Part shown: positions 1 to 10,154 of the stretch, piece after piece
How the letters are laid out: each line of letters opens with the position of its first letter
How positions within the stretch are numbered: the stretch's first letter is position 1
NCBI RefSeq assembly: GCF_002770725.1
Contig: NZ_NQVN01000021.1
Location: 30,762 to 94,761, forward strand
DNA from: Pleomorphomonas carboxyditropha
GTDB lineage: Bacteria; Pseudomonadota; Alphaproteobacteria; Rhizobiales; Pleomorphomonadaceae
Direction of reading: 5' to 3'
DNA length: 64,000 nucleotides
Notes under the pieces: generated by a model
The model's input: the letters and a program-made list of their open reading frames with translations, nothing else
Database searches by the model: none
Told to the model about the DNA's origin: nothing
Position numbers and translations under genes: made by a program

Positions 1-1392
<1,392 letters not shown>

Positions 1393-1417
1393 ACAAGGCC
1401 CCCCAGAGGATCCGCGC

Positions 1418-2722
1418 TCAGGCCTGCGGCTGCGGCGGCGCCGTGACCAGCACCTTGTCGATGCGCCGGCTGTCCATGTCGACGATCTCGAACTTCCAGC
1501 CGCGCCAGTCGACGACATCGCCGGTCGAGGGAATCGCCTTGGTGACCGACAGCACGAAGCCGGCCAGCGTCTCGTAGTCGCGGTCGGGGTCGTCGAGGCC
1601 CTGGCAGTTGATCTTCTCGGCCACCAGGTCGACGCCGAGATCGGCGTCGATCAGCCAACTGCCGTCGGCGCGCTCGATGATCTCGCTCGCCTCCTCGCTG
1701 GCCTCGCCGCCGAGGTTGCCGACGATGGCGGTGAGGATGTCGGCGGCGGTCACCATGCCTTCGACCGAGCCGTATTCGTCGATCACCATCACCATCTGCA
1801 GCGGCGAGCGGCGCAGCGTGTCGAGCACGTCGAGGGCGGAGGCGGTGTCGGGCACCATGTCGACCTGGCGGATGCGGCTCCTGAGGTCGAGCGGCTCGCC
1901 CTTGAGGTGCTGGTCCAGGAGGTCCTTGGCCTGGATGACGCCCTGCACCATGTCGATCGAGCCGGTGAACACCGGATAGCGCGAGTGGGAGGAATTGGCG
2001 ATCGCCTCGATGATGCGCCGGTCGTCCCATTCGAGGTCGATGCCGGTGATGTCGGGGCGGGGGATCATCACGGCGCGGATCGACCGGTCGCCGAAGCGCA
2101 TGACGCCGGCCATCAGCTCCTTTTCCTCGGGTTCGAGGATGCCCGAACTGGTGCCTTCGGCGATCACCGCCTTGATCTCCTCCTCGGTGACGGCGCTCTG
2201 GCCGGTCGATTTCAGGCCGAGCGCGGTGAGCAGCAGGCGGCTCGACGTTTCGAGGACAATGGCCACCGGCGTGGCGATGAAGGCAACGCCCAGCATCGGC
2301 CGGGCCATGATCGAGGCGACGGCCTCCGGGTTGGCCAGCGCGATCTGCTTGGGCACCAGCTCGCCGATCACCAGCGAGAAATAGGTGATCAGGCCGACCA
2401 CCAGCGCGATGGACAGCGCTGACGCGAAGGAGGCCGGAACGCCCCAGGCGAGCAGCAGGCCGGCGAGCGGCTCCGACAGCGTGGCGCCGGAATAGGCGCC
2501 GGCCAGGATGCCGACCAGCGTGATGCCGATCTGCACCGAGGACAGGAAGCGCCCGGGATTTGCGGCGAGCTTCAGCACCGTCGCCGCCCCTTTCGAGCCC
2601 TTGGCGGCCATCGCCTCGAGGCGCGGGCGGCGCGAGGATACCACCGCCAGCTCGGACATGGCGAAGAGGCCGTTCAGAATCAGGAGGATGAAGATGACGC
2701 CGATTTCAAAGAGGTAGCCCAT
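1418..2722 (-). CDS. HlyC/CorC (CNNM) family membrane protein with CBS pair
   Basis: Inner-membrane protein of the hemolysin/CNNM family, linked elsewhere to magnesium or other divalent cation export. The substrate here is not shown by the sequence. It has 434 residues. Residues 1-190 form the DUF21 membrane domain, with four hydrophobic segments, an MSELA motif near residue 22 and GELVPK near residue 121. A CBS-domain pair follows at about residues 215-340 (MIPRPDI at its start, [10 protein letters not shown] in the second repeat). A C-terminal CorC_HlyC domain fills about residues 350-430. The length and domain order are complete. The ATG at 2720-2722 directly precedes the first membrane helix. 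The gene stands alone, convergent with edd. Confidence 0.92.
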   Translation of the reverse strand: MGYLFEIGVIFILLILNGLFAMSELAVVSSRRPRLEAMAAKGSKGAATVLKLAANPGRFLSSVQIGITLVGILAGAYSGATLSEPLAGLLLAWGVPASFASALSIALVVGLITYFSLVIGELVPKQIALANPEAVASIMARPMLGVAFIATPVAIVLETSSRLLLTALGLKSTGQSAVTEEEIKAVIAEGTSSGILEPEEKELMAGVMRFGDRSIRAVMIPRPDITGIDLEWDDRRIIEAIANSSHSRYPVFTGSIDMVQGVIQAKDLLDQHLKGEPLDLRSRIRQVDMVPDTASALDVLDTLRRSPLQMVMVIDEYGSVEGMVTAADILTAIVGNLGGEASEEASEIIERADGSWLIDADLGVDLVAEKINCQGLDDPDRDYETLAGFVLSVTKAIPSTGDVVDWRGWKFEIVDMDSRRIDKVLVTAPPQPQA

Positions 2723-2901
2723 GGGGTGCGGGAATGACCCGGCTGCTCCGTCGCAAGTTGCTCGTCCCGGAAAAATACAGGCTGTTCACCCGTCCCGCTA
2801 GAGCGCGCGTCCGAAAAGTTGCGAAGCCGGCCGCGAGCGGATTGCCGGCAAGACGAAGGGGCGACAAGGCGAATTCGCCGTTTGAGTTCCGGCCGGCGCC
2901 G

Positions 2902-3678
2902 TCAGGCGAAGCGGGCGGCGATCCCGCCGATTCCGGAGATTTCAACCGCGAGTTCCTGCCCGGGCAGGATTTGCAGCAGGATCGGCGCGAGCGCGCCGGC
3001 CGCGACGATGTCGCCGGCGCGGAGATGGAGATCTCTCCCGATCAGCTCGTTGACCAGCCACACGGCCGACGCGACGGGATCGACCAACCGGCCGCCCGCC
3101 TCGGCATGGAGCACGTCATTTCCATTGATCGATGCGCGAAGGCTCATCCCGTCGAAAACGGCCGGGTCGATTGCCTCGTGGTGGCTGCCGACGCATGTCG
3201 CGACGTGCAATGCGAAGTCGGCGATGGCCGCGAGGTGCGGCCGGCCCGACAGATGTCCGCGCCGGCCCACGAGGCCGATGGCGGGCCGGCAGCTCAGCAC
3301 GGCCGCGCAGAACCCTTCGCGGTTGACCGGGCCTCGGTCGGCGCCCAGCGGCGCTCCCATGGTGAAGACCAGATCGCATTGCGCCCCGATCATCCCCGGG
3401 GGAAGCCGGATGGGGCGATCGGATTCCCCCTGACAGGTTCCGACGGGGATCGCGCCGTAAATCGGCGCCTCAATCCCGAGGCTGCGGCGTATGGCGGCGC
3501 TGCCGCCGACGATGGCATATCCGAGCGCATCCTCCGCGAAGGCCGAGGTGGCGGCCGACTGAACCGAACAGGCATCCTGTTCGGTCCGCAAGGCATCGAA
3601 GGGCAGGTCCGAGACGGTGCCGGTCCGGCGGTTTTCGGATATCAGGCAGGCAAGCCGCCGCAAATTATCGTCAAGCAT
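2902..3678 (-). CDS. 2-keto-4-pentenoate hydratase-like protein (FAH superfamily)
   Basis: A 258-residue protein of the MhpD/DmpE branch of the fumarylacetoacetate hydrolase superfamily. Members hydrate 2-hydroxypenta-2,4-dienoate or decarboxylate 4-oxalocrotonate, in meta-cleavage or related 2-oxoacid pathways. Supporting features are the family length, the YGAIPVG segment, a mid-protein GLVGRRGHLSG stretch, the DPVASAVWLVNEL helix and the C-terminal LRAGDIVAAGALAPILLQ block. The usual acidic metal-ligand cluster is not clearly visible, so activity is uncertain. I chose ATG 3678 over ATG 3684 because GGAGAG lies 8 bases before it and only 2 before the other. No aromatic-degradation genes are nearby. 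The upstream DNA is unusually AT-rich. Confidence 0.75.
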   Translation of the reverse strand: MLDDNLRRLACLISENRRTGTVSDLPFDALRTEQDACSVQSAATSAFAEDALGYAIVGGSAAIRRSLGIEAPIYGAIPVGTCQGESDRPIRLPPGMIGAQCDLVFTMGAPLGADRGPVNREGFCAAVLSCRPAIGLVGRRGHLSGRPHLAAIADFALHVATCVGSHHEAIDPAVFDGMSLRASINGNDVLHAEAGGRLVDPVASAVWLVNELIGRDLHLRAGDIVAAGALAPILLQILPGQELAVEISGIGGIAARFA

Positions 3679-3684
3679 AGCCAT

Positions 3685-3843
3685 AACTCTCCATCACAGG
3701 AGAGTGCGGAATGTCATCTTCCGTCAAGCAAAAAATAGAATATAGGAGATTATATATTTTCAGCCGATATTTCTTTATGAAAAGACTATGCGCCGGCAAG
3801 GTTTTGCCAATTGAAACTATACGCGCGCTGTCGGCCCGATGCT
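3685..3843. other. AT-rich intergenic segment upstream of the FAH-family gene
   Basis: This 159-base gap is clearly richer in A and T than the rest of the window, with runs such as CAAAAAATAGAATATAGG and ATTATATATTTTCAG. It probably holds the promoter of the minus-strand hydratase-like gene. A plus-strand frame of 61 codons crosses it but has no ribosome-binding site and no family features, so I do not call it a gene. Confidence 0.5.
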
Positions 3844-4419
3844 TTAGCGGACCGCGGAACGGGCCTTCCCGTCGGCGTCGACCAGCCGGTGGCTGAAGCC
3901 GGCGACGGCCGGCGCGCCGGACGGCGTGAGGCTGTCCGCGCCGGTGAGGTAGGCGGGCAGGCCGAGCGCCGCGCCGGCGAGCGCCACCAGGCCGGCGGCG
4001 ACGAGGCGCGGGCCGTCGACGGCTCCCGCCGCGCCGCGCCCGAAGCCGTCGAGATCGATGCCGATGGCGGCGAGCCGCGGCGATGCCGGAAGGCCGCGGC
4101 CGAGCCGGAGGGCGGCGGCCGGGCCGGCGATCTCGATGATCAGCGCCAGCGCGCCGTCGGCAAGGCCGAGGTCCGCCTCGGTGACCGACAGCGCCACGGC
4201 CATCCGGTCGGCCGGCGCGAAGTCGCCCTCCACGGGAATCAGCACGGCGCGGGCGCCGGCGGCGACGGCGGCGCGCGCCATGTCGGGATCGCTTGTCGCG
4301 ACGGAGAAGGTGACGCCCGGCGGCGGATCGCCGGCCGCGACGAGCGGCCACAGCAACGCCGGGCAGTTGATCAAGTGCTTGCCGATGTTTCTGCTGAGTA
4401 ACTGGAAGACGAACGACAT
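3844..4419 (-). CDS. hypothetical protein, possibly a divergent or truncated CitE/HpcH-type lyase
   Basis: A 191-residue protein I cannot assign firmly. Several segments recall the HpcH/HpaI aldolase (CitE) barrel: AAGARAVLIPVEGDFAPAD resembles the early strand with its acidic residue, ALALIIEIAGPAAALRLG resembles the PLIET catalytic strand, and AAIGIDLDGFGRG resembles the later Asp strand. The family is usually 270-300 residues, so this copy lacks a large part, including the region with the usual arginine. It could be a decayed enzyme or a repurposed fold. It is divergent from the lytic transglycosylase gene, with 118 bases between the starts that carry a CtrA-like half-site. Confidence 0.55.
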   Translation of the reverse strand: MSFVFQLLSRNIGKHLINCPALLWPLVAAGDPPPGVTFSVATSDPDMARAAVAAGARAVLIPVEGDFAPADRMAVALSVTEADLGLADGALALIIEIAGPAAALRLGRGLPASPRLAAIGIDLDGFGRGAAGAVDGPRLVAAGLVALAGAALGLPAYLTGADSLTPSGAPAVAGFSHRLVDADGKARSAVR

Positions 4420-4429
4420 TTACCAATCC

Positions 4430-4437
4430 TTAACCAT
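4430..4437 (+). promoter_or_regulatory. CtrA-type half-site TTAACCAT between divergent genes
   Basis: Exact match to the 8-base CtrA half-site described in alphaproteobacteria. It is followed 15 bases later by another TTAAC (4453-4457). It lies 101 bases before the transglycosylase start and 11 bases before the start of the divergent gene. Function is inferred from the motif only. Confidence 0.45.
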
Positions 4438-4537
4438 TCCTGCCGAGAATGATTAACAAAGAACTAACCGAGGCTGCCGCGCCTCGCCCTTCCGACCCGC
4501 CGGAGCCACCCGGAGGGTCCTTGCTGGTGAAACGCCG

Positions 4538-5704
4538 ATGAATCCGGTTTTCCAATGGGTCTACGGGACGCCGGCGCAGAAGACGACGGCACCGCCGGCC
4601 ACGTCAACAGGCTTTTCGGGAACGGGCATTTCGGGCGCCGGCATTTCTGACCGCATCGAGCAGGCGTTCGACGCGGCGAGCGACACCACCGGCACGTCCT
4701 TCCAGTATCTCCTCGACACCGCCCAGCGGGAATCCTCCCTGCGGCCCGACGCCAGGGCCGCGACCTCGTCGGCGACCGGCCTGTTCCAGTTCGTCGAGAG
4801 CACCTGGCTGCAGACGCTGAAGGAGGAGGGGCCGTCGCTGGGCCTCGGCCAGTACAGCGCCCAGATCTCCAGGACCGCCAGCGGCCGCTATCAGGTGGCG
4901 GATGCCGAGGCGCGGCAGAAAATCCTGGCGCTGCGCGAGGACCCGGACGTGTCGTCGCTGGTGGCCGGCGCCCTGACGCGCCGCAACGCCGCCTCGCTCA
5001 GGGACGACATCGGCCGCGAGGCGACGGCGGGCGAGCTCTACATCGCGCATTTCCTCGGTGCCAGGGGCGCGTCGGCGCTGATCGGCGCCGCCGGCAGCGA
5101 CCCGGCGGCGAGCGCCGCCGACCTGTTCCCGCAGGCGGCGCGGTCCAATCCCGCCATCTTCTACGAGGGCGGGCGCGAGCGCACGGTCGCCGAGGTCTAC
5201 GCCAACCTGACGGGCAAACACGGCGAGACGGTGCCGGTCGCCGTCGACGCCGGCCACGTCGTGGCCCGGCTGGAGCGGACCGACGAACCGGTCTCCACCC
5301 GCTGGGACCCGGCGCTCGGCTATACCGACGCCGAGACGGGCGGCGGCGCGTCGCGGCGCATCGCCGAGGCGGAATCGGCGCTGTCGGCGCTGACCTCGAC
5401 GGAGGTCACCCCCGGCTCGGGCTGGACGGCGGCGGCGCCGTCCGGCGCCTTCTCGGCGCTCTATCGCACCGATGCCCCGGCGGCCGCCAACGCGTCGGCC
5501 GCCTTCTGGCAGGGGTTCAACCTGTCGCCGACCCTGTTCCACGCCGCGCTCGCCAACGACAGCTCGGATCTCGCCAAGGCCACCGCCGACGCGGCGGACA
5601 CCAGCGCGGCGCTGCGCGCCAGCCGGCCGGGCCAGATCCTCGACCGCGGCTTCAAGGCAAGCGGCCCGCTCGATCTCGCCAGCTTCCTCAACAATAACGG
5701 CTGA
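4538..5704 (+). CDS. lytic transglycosylase, SLT domain protein
   Basis: A 388-residue protein predicted to cleave peptidoglycan glycan strands without hydrolysis. The SLT (goose-lysozyme-like) domain lies at about residues 50-200. The probable catalytic Glu65 sits in QRESSLRP, followed by ATGLFQFVESTW (residues 79-90) and a later GELYIAHFLGARGA block, the usual transglycosylase order. The C-terminal half (about residues 200-388) is Ala/Ser/Thr-rich and of unknown fold. The N-terminus has no obvious signal peptide, which is unusual for a periplasmic enzyme; export by another route, for example with flagellar components, is possible. The CtrA-like upstream signal would fit cell-cycle or flagellar control. 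Confidence 0.85.
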   Translation: MNPVFQWVYGTPAQKTTAPPATSTGFSGTGISGAGISDRIEQAFDAASDTTGTSFQYLLDTAQRESSLRPDARAATSSATGLFQFVESTWLQTLKEEGPSLGLGQYSAQISRTASGRYQVADAEARQKILALREDPDVSSLVAGALTRRNAASLRDDIGREATAGELYIAHFLGARGASALIGAAGSDPAASAADLFPQAARSNPAIFYEGGRERTVAEVYANLTGKHGETVPVAVDAGHVVARLERTDEPVSTRWDPALGYTDAETGGGASRRIAEAESALSALTSTEVTPGSGWTAAAPSGAFSALYRTDAPAAANASAAFWQGFNLSPTLFHAALANDSSDLAKATADAADTSAALRASRPGQILDRGFKASGPLDLASFLNNNG

Positions 5705-5744
5705 CGGCAGCAATCGTACGCACCACAGGCGAATTTCCGACGTA

Positions 5745-6054
5745 CCCGGGGCAAATTCCCGGGCACGCTGCTCCTCAAGCTTGCCCGGAAATCTGCCCCG
5801 GATACGCGAACGTTCCTATCACGCCGTCGCCGCCGCGCGCATCGCTTCCCATAGATTGTCATCCTCGCGCAGGCGAGGACCTCGGGACGAGAAGGGGATG
5901 AGGGGTGTATCAGGCGCCTTGCGTTGCTGGAGCGCTATATCGGCGTTGAGCTTTGTTCTGCCCGAGGTCCTCGCCTGCGCGAGGATGACAGAATTATATA
6001 TATGGGGAACAAAGGGATAGGCCGGCACACTGGTATCCGGGGCAAATTCCCGGG
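5745..6054 (+). repeat. composite intergenic repeat, copy 1 (related sequence extends to about 6180)
   Basis: A 310-base unit bounded by direct repeats of CCGGGGCAAATTCCCGGG (5745-5763 and 6037-6054). It contains two inverted hairpin cores, one at 5858-5894 (GTCATCCTCGCGCAGGCGAG) and one at about 5955-6004 (GAGGTCCTCGCCTGCGCGAG then GATGACAGAATTATATA). Homologous units occur inverted at 28954-29235 and 45159-45428. Homology between copies continues past the right end to about 6180, and related sequence recurs at about 39508-39583. The gap 5705-6233 holds nothing else that I can support; short frames across it are not credible genes. Confidence 0.85.
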
Positions 6055-6233
6055 TGCGCTGGCGCAATATTCGTGGTTTCGCATGGGCGAGATCAGGCCA
6101 TTTCAATCCTTAATGAACATTGCCGCCGCTTTCCGAGCGGAGTTTCTCAAACTGGCCAGGAAATCTGCCCTGGGTACATGTCCGACGCACCCATTATCTT
6201 AACGCGAACCGGTATCCACTCGCTCGAAATGCT

Positions 6234-6722
6234 CTATGGATTTGCGTCCTGGAATACGTCCCGCAGTTCGGCCGGCAGGTCCGTGGCCGCCGACAGCAGC
6301 GCCTTCCAGGCATCCGGTGGGTTGCCCCGATCGAGCATGGCCTTGAAGACTGCGTAAGGGTCCGACTTGCTGCCCCTGGCTCTCAGGGTGGTCTCGTCGT
6401 TCACCCAGGCGTATACGATGATCCTGCTGGCGCTGTCGTATCGGAAGAACAGCCTGAATCGCTGTCCGAATTTCGCTCGGGACCAATGCCGGTAGTCCGG
6501 CCCCATGGTGTTGCCGATCCGGTGGTCCGTGTGTCCGGGCTCCTGAGGGATGACGTGCAGGGTCAGTTTGGCGACCGATGCGAACACGCGGACGTTGGCG
6601 TTGGAACGAAAGCCGGTAGGGTCGGCGGTGCGCGCCCGGTCGAAGGCGTCGGCCAGCGTTCTGAGCTGGCCGAGCATCATGTCATGGAAAAGCAGCGTCC
6701 AGCCGTTGACGATCAGAGGCAC
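6234..6722 (-). CDS. yhaV: type II toxin, YhaV family
   Basis: A 162-residue ribosome-associated mRNA interferase of the YhaV (RelE superfamily) type, neutralised by the PrlF antitoxin. Family marks include the N-terminal NGWTLLFHDMMLGQL block, HRIGNTMGPDYRHWSRAKF in the middle, RFRLFFRYDS and VYAWVNDETTLR on the core strands, and the C-terminal YAVFKAMLDRGNPPDAW helix. Length is normal for the family. It is the second gene of a two-gene operon, and its start overlaps the antitoxin's 3' end by 10 bases, which implies coupled translation. It sits directly beside a composite repeat, a common setting for accessory genes. Confidence 0.93.
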   Translation of the reverse strand: MPLIVNGWTLLFHDMMLGQLRTLADAFDRARTADPTGFRSNANVRVFASVAKLTLHVIPQEPGHTDHRIGNTMGPDYRHWSRAKFGQRFRLFFRYDSASRIIVYAWVNDETTLRARGSKSDPYAVFKAMLDRGNPPDAWKALLSAATDLPAELRDVFQDANP

Positions 6723-7042
6723 ACGTCACCTTCGATCGGTTCGTTCAGGTCGACCTCGACGTCCTTGAGGGCGTGCCGAAGGCTTTCGAGCAGATCGTCG
6801 GAAAGCGTGCCGACGTTGCGCTCGGTGGCAAGGTCGTTGGCGATCAGGCGCAGGAAAGCCTCGATGGCCGGATCGCTGTGCTCGGCCTCGACCTGCTCGA
6901 TGGTGACGCGGCGGCCCTCGGCGCGCACGACGATCTGTCCGCCCTCGGCGACCCCCAGGAGCTGCCGCACGGCAAGCGGCAGAGTGGTTTGTCCCTTCCG
7001 GGTCACCGCACAGGTCTTTTCGATGATGGCAGGCGCGGCCAT
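6713..7042 (-). CDS. prlF: type II antitoxin, PrlF family
   Basis: A 109-residue antitoxin with an N-terminal SpoVT/AbrB-type swapped-hairpin DNA-binding domain (TCAVTRKGQTTLPLAVRQLL, then EGGQIVVRAEGRRVTIEQVE, residues 10-52). The C-terminal helices are acidic and should bind the YhaV toxin. The ATG at 7040-7042 has AGGAG well placed upstream. It is the first gene of the prlF-yhaV operon, the canonical order. It is probably autorepressed: an inverted repeat AGGTA-N12-TACCT lies 28 bases upstream of the start. Confidence 0.93.
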   Translation of the reverse strand: MAAPAIIEKTCAVTRKGQTTLPLAVRQLLGVAEGGQIVVRAEGRRVTIEQVEAEHSDPAIEAFLRLIANDLATERNVGTLSDDLLESLRHALKDVEVDLNEPIEGDVCL

Positions 7043-7069
7043 GGTTCATCTCCTTTGCTTGGTCGGGAA

Positions 7070-7091
7070 AGGTAGGGAATTTTCATTACCT
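7070..7091 (-). promoter_or_regulatory. probable PrlF-YhaV operator (inverted repeat)
   Basis: AGGTA at 7070-7074 and TACCT at 7087-7091 form 5-base inverted arms around an AT-rich centre. They lie just upstream of prlF, where an autoregulatory operator of an AbrB-type antitoxin is expected. The assignment rests on position and symmetry only. Confidence 0.45.
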
Positions 7092-7211
7092 GGTCAAGAG
7101 GTCTGGAGACCGGCGTTATGGTGAACCAATCCTTAAGGGTCGGCGTGGGAACATCCCGTTGATGTTGCCGGCGGCGCGTCGTCGGCGGAATTGCGTGGCG
7201 GGACTTGAAGC

Positions 7212-8366
7212 ATGGGGCGTTTTCGGCTCATCGACTGGATGGAAAAGGCCCCGGCGCCGGCCCGGGCCTCGGCGGTGCCGGCGCTGGTCAGGAGCTACGT
7301 CCACGGCGACCTCGCAAGCGACGCGCGCGAGATGATCGAGGCGACGCTGACGCTGCTGTCCGACGATCCGTCGCCCGACGTGCGCCGGGCGCTGGCCGAG
7401 GCGCTGTCGATCCACGAGACGGCGCCGCGCCATTTGATCGTGGCGCTGTCGCAGGACCTGCCGGCCATCGCCGAGCCGATCTTCCGCCGCTCGCCCTGCC
7501 TGATCGACAGCGAGCTCGCGGCGGCGGTGGCGCTCGGCACGCCGTCGATCGCCAGGGCGATCGCCAGCCGCCCCTGGATTTCCTTCGAGGTGGCCGACGC
7601 CATCGCCGCCGAGGGCGACCGCGACGCCGTGCTCGCCATGCTCGGCAACCCCGGCGCCGATCTCGACGGCGAGGCCTTCGCGGCGATCGCCGGCCGGCTG
7701 GGCGACGACGGCGACATCCGCGAGGCGCTGTTCGCCCGCCGCGATCTGCCGCTCGCCGTGCGGCAGTCGCTGATCTCGGCGCTCGGCGAGAAGCTCGGCC
7801 GCTTCCTGGTCGGCCGCGCCTGGATCGCGCCCAAGCGGGCCGGCGTCGTGCTGCGCGAAGCCTGCGACAAGGCGACGGTGTTCCTTGCCGGCTCGGCCGG
7901 CGAGGCGGAGCTCGCCGCGCTGGTCGAGCATCTCCGGGCCTCCGGGCAACTGACGACGGCGCTGCTCATCCGCTCGATGTGCGAGGGCCATATCCGCTTT
8001 CTCGAAGCGGCGCTCGCCCGGCTGTCCGGCCTGCCGGCGACCCGCGTCTACGCGCTGCTGATCGACGGCCGGCCGGGGGCGCTCCGGGCGCTGTTCGGCC
8101 GCGCCGGCCTGCCGGAGCGCAGCCACGCCGCCTTCCTCGCCGCGCTCGACGTCTGGCGCGAGCTCGACTACGACGGCCGCGACGGCGACGAGCCGCGCTT
8201 CGGCCGGCGGATGGTCGAGCGCATCCTCACCCGCTACCAGGAATTCGCGCCCGGCGAGGTGGACGATCTTCTCGCCATGCTGCGGCGGCTCGCCGCCGAG
8301 AGCGCCCGCGCGGCGGCGCGCGACATGATGGCGGCGCGGCGCGAACACCGGCGGAACGCCGCCTGA
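7212..8366 (+). CDS. DUF2336 domain protein
   Basis: A 384-residue cytoplasmic protein of the DUF2336 family, which is largely restricted to alphaproteobacteria. It is built of repeated alpha-helical pairs that resemble HEAT or armadillo repeats (for example SPDVRRALAEALSIHETAPR and DLPLAVRQSLISALGEKLG), which suggests a scaffold role. No catalytic motif is visible. The DUF2336 region covers about residues 30-330. The molecular function is unknown. Upstream, at 7125-7136, is ACCAATCCTTAA, a 12-mer also found upstream of the transglycosylase gene. The atypical pyruvate kinase gene follows on the same strand after 256 bases. Confidence 0.85.
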   Translation: MGRFRLIDWMEKAPAPARASAVPALVRSYVHGDLASDAREMIEATLTLLSDDPSPDVRRALAEALSIHETAPRHLIVALSQDLPAIAEPIFRRSPCLIDSELAAAVALGTPSIARAIASRPWISFEVADAIAAEGDRDAVLAMLGNPGADLDGEAFAAIAGRLGDDGDIREALFARRDLPLAVRQSLISALGEKLGRFLVGRAWIAPKRAGVVLREACDKATVFLAGSAGEAELAALVEHLRASGQLTTALLIRSMCEGHIRFLEAALARLSGLPATRVYALLIDGRPGALRALFGRAGLPERSHAAFLAALDVWRELDYDGRDGDEPRFGRRMVERILTRYQEFAPGEVDDLLAMLRRLAAESARAAARDMMAARREHRRNAA

Positions 8367-8622
8367 GGGCGCCCGGAAGCGCCCCTCATCCTGCCCGCCT
8401 GGCCGATTTTCCGAGACCTGTCCGCCCGGATCGAACGGTCATAAGCCTTTCGTCGTTGGGGGATACTGACTATGGCAAACGCTCGCCGAAGCCCCGACAT
8501 ATTCCTCGATCGGCGGCGCGGCGGAGCGGGGCGCCGCCGGATGCGAACATGGCGGCGACCTTGGCCGGGAGCGGATGGGCCTTCTTCGACGCGGCAAGGA
8601 GGTCGTTCGCCGGGGAGGGGCA

Positions 8623-10107
8623 ATGGAAAGCTGGACGCAGACGCCGGCGGAGCAGGGCGAAACCGGCAAGCTCATGGACGACGTGCTGGCCCTGCGCACC
8701 GGGATCGTCGACGAATCGGCGGCGCTGCTGGAGCGGTTCGGCGGCGCCGCCGCCTCGCCGTCCATCGCCAATCTGGCGCATTATCTCTGCCTCAGGCACC
8801 GCGACCTGCGCGCCATGCAGCGCCGGCTGATGTGGCACGGGCTGTCGTCCTTCGGCCGGCTGGAAAGCCGGACCCTGCCGACGCTCGACGCCGTGCTCTG
8901 GGCGCTGGCCGCCATGACCGGGCGCCCGCCGCCGGCGCCGCCGCCCGACGAGGCGCGGTTCTTCGCCGGCGAGACGCGCCTGGCGGCGGCCACCGATGCG
9001 CTGTTCGGGCCGGCGCCGGCCCATCGCCGCAGCCGGATCATGGTGACGCTGCCGACCCCGGCGGCCGACGACCGGGGCTTCGTCGACGATCTCGTCCGCT
9101 GCGGCATGGACGTGGCGCGCATCAACTGCGCCCATGACGATCCCGCCGCCTGGCGGGCCATGGCGGCCAACGTCCGGGCGGCCGGCGCGGCGCTCGGCCG
9201 CCCGATGGCCGTTCTCATGGACATCGCCGGTCCCAAGATCCGCACCGAGGAGGTGGCGGCGGCGGACGGCCGTCCGCGCCTCGGGGTGGGCGACGCGCTC
9301 CGGCTGTGCGCCAGCGGGGCGCCGCGCCTCTGCGGCGAGGCGTCCTATGCGGCCTCCGTGTCGCTCGACGAAATGGTCAACCGCCTGACGGTCGGCGACC
9401 GGCTGCTCTACGACGACGGCAAGCTCGAAGGGGTGGTGGAGAGCTGCGGCGGCGGGGAGGCGCTGATCCGGGTGCGGCGGGTCAAGACCGGCGGCGTGCG
9501 CATCAAGCCGCAGAAGGGCCTCAACCTGCCCGACACGGCGCTCGGCCTGTCGCCGCTGACCAGCAAGGACCACCAGGATCTCATAACGGTGATCGAATGC
9601 GCCGACCTGATCGGCTATTCCTTCGTCAGCCGGCCCGACGACATCGATCTCCTGGAGGAGGCGCTGTCGGCGGCGGGGGCGCGGCAGCGTCCGCTCGGGC
9701 TGGTCGCCAAGGTCGAGCGGCCCGAGGCGATCCGCAACCTGCCCGATCTGATCGCCCGGGCCAGCGGCCGGCGGCCGCTGGGGGTGATGATCGCCCGCGG
9801 CGACCTCGCCGCCGAGATCGGCTTCGAGCGCCTGGCCGAGATGCAGGAGGAAATCCTGTGGGTGTGCGAGGCGGCGGCCGTGCCGGTGATCTGGGCGACG
9901 CAGGTCCTGGAGAACCTGGTCCGCCAGGGCACGCCGTCGCGGGCCGAGATGACCGACGCGGCGATGGCCGCCCGCGCCGAGTGCGTCATGCTCAACAAGG
10001 GGCCGGCCGTCTGCCAGGGGATCGAGGTGCTCGACGGCCTGCTGGCCCGCATGGACGAACACATCTTCAAGAAGACGCCGACGCTCAGGGCGCTGAAATC
10101 CTGGTGA
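8623..10107 (+). CDS. atypical pyruvate kinase-like protein with N-terminal extension
   Basis: A 494-residue protein of the pyruvate kinase family, which catalyses phosphoenolpyruvate + ADP to pyruvate + ATP. About 125 N-terminal residues are an extension absent from standard enzymes. The barrel follows: MVTLPTP, VARINCAHDD (for the usual RLNFSHG), DIAGPKIRTE, a B domain around residues 230-300, VAKVERPEAIRN with the catalytic Lys and metal-binding Glu, MIARGDLAAEIG with the metal Asp, and ATQVLENL...SRAEMTDAA. The protein stops soon after the barrel and lacks the C-terminal allosteric domain; the usual SGETA is VMLNKGP here. I chose ATG 8623 because GGGGAGGGG lies directly upstream. It may be a non-allosteric or altered-function paralogue. 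Confidence 0.8.
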   Translation: MESWTQTPAEQGETGKLMDDVLALRTGIVDESAALLERFGGAAASPSIANLAHYLCLRHRDLRAMQRRLMWHGLSSFGRLESRTLPTLDAVLWALAAMTGRPPPAPPPDEARFFAGETRLAAATDALFGPAPAHRRSRIMVTLPTPAADDRGFVDDLVRCGMDVARINCAHDDPAAWRAMAANVRAAGAALGRPMAVLMDIAGPKIRTEEVAAADGRPRLGVGDALRLCASGAPRLCGEASYAASVSLDEMVNRLTVGDRLLYDDGKLEGVVESCGGGEALIRVRRVKTGGVRIKPQKGLNLPDTALGLSPLTSKDHQDLITVIECADLIGYSFVSRPDDIDLLEEALSAAGARQRPLGLVAKVERPEAIRNLPDLIARASGRRPLGVMIARGDLAAEIGFERLAEMQEEILWVCEAAAVPVIWATQVLENLVRQGTPSRAEMTDAAMAARAECVMLNKGPAVCQGIEVLDGLLARMDEHIFKKTPTLRALKSW

Positions 10108-10154
10108 GCCGCCGATGCGATCGAGCGTTTGCGGTCGTAATTGCCGGACGGTTC

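Noticed and set aside
3711..3896. Plus-strand frame of 61 codons in the AT-rich gap
   Set aside because: No ribosome-binding site and no similarity to any family; it runs into the opposite strand of the CitE-like gene.
5705..6233. Several short open frames in the repeat regions
   Set aside because: They recur in every copy of the repeats because the repeats themselves are open in some frames; none has coding features.
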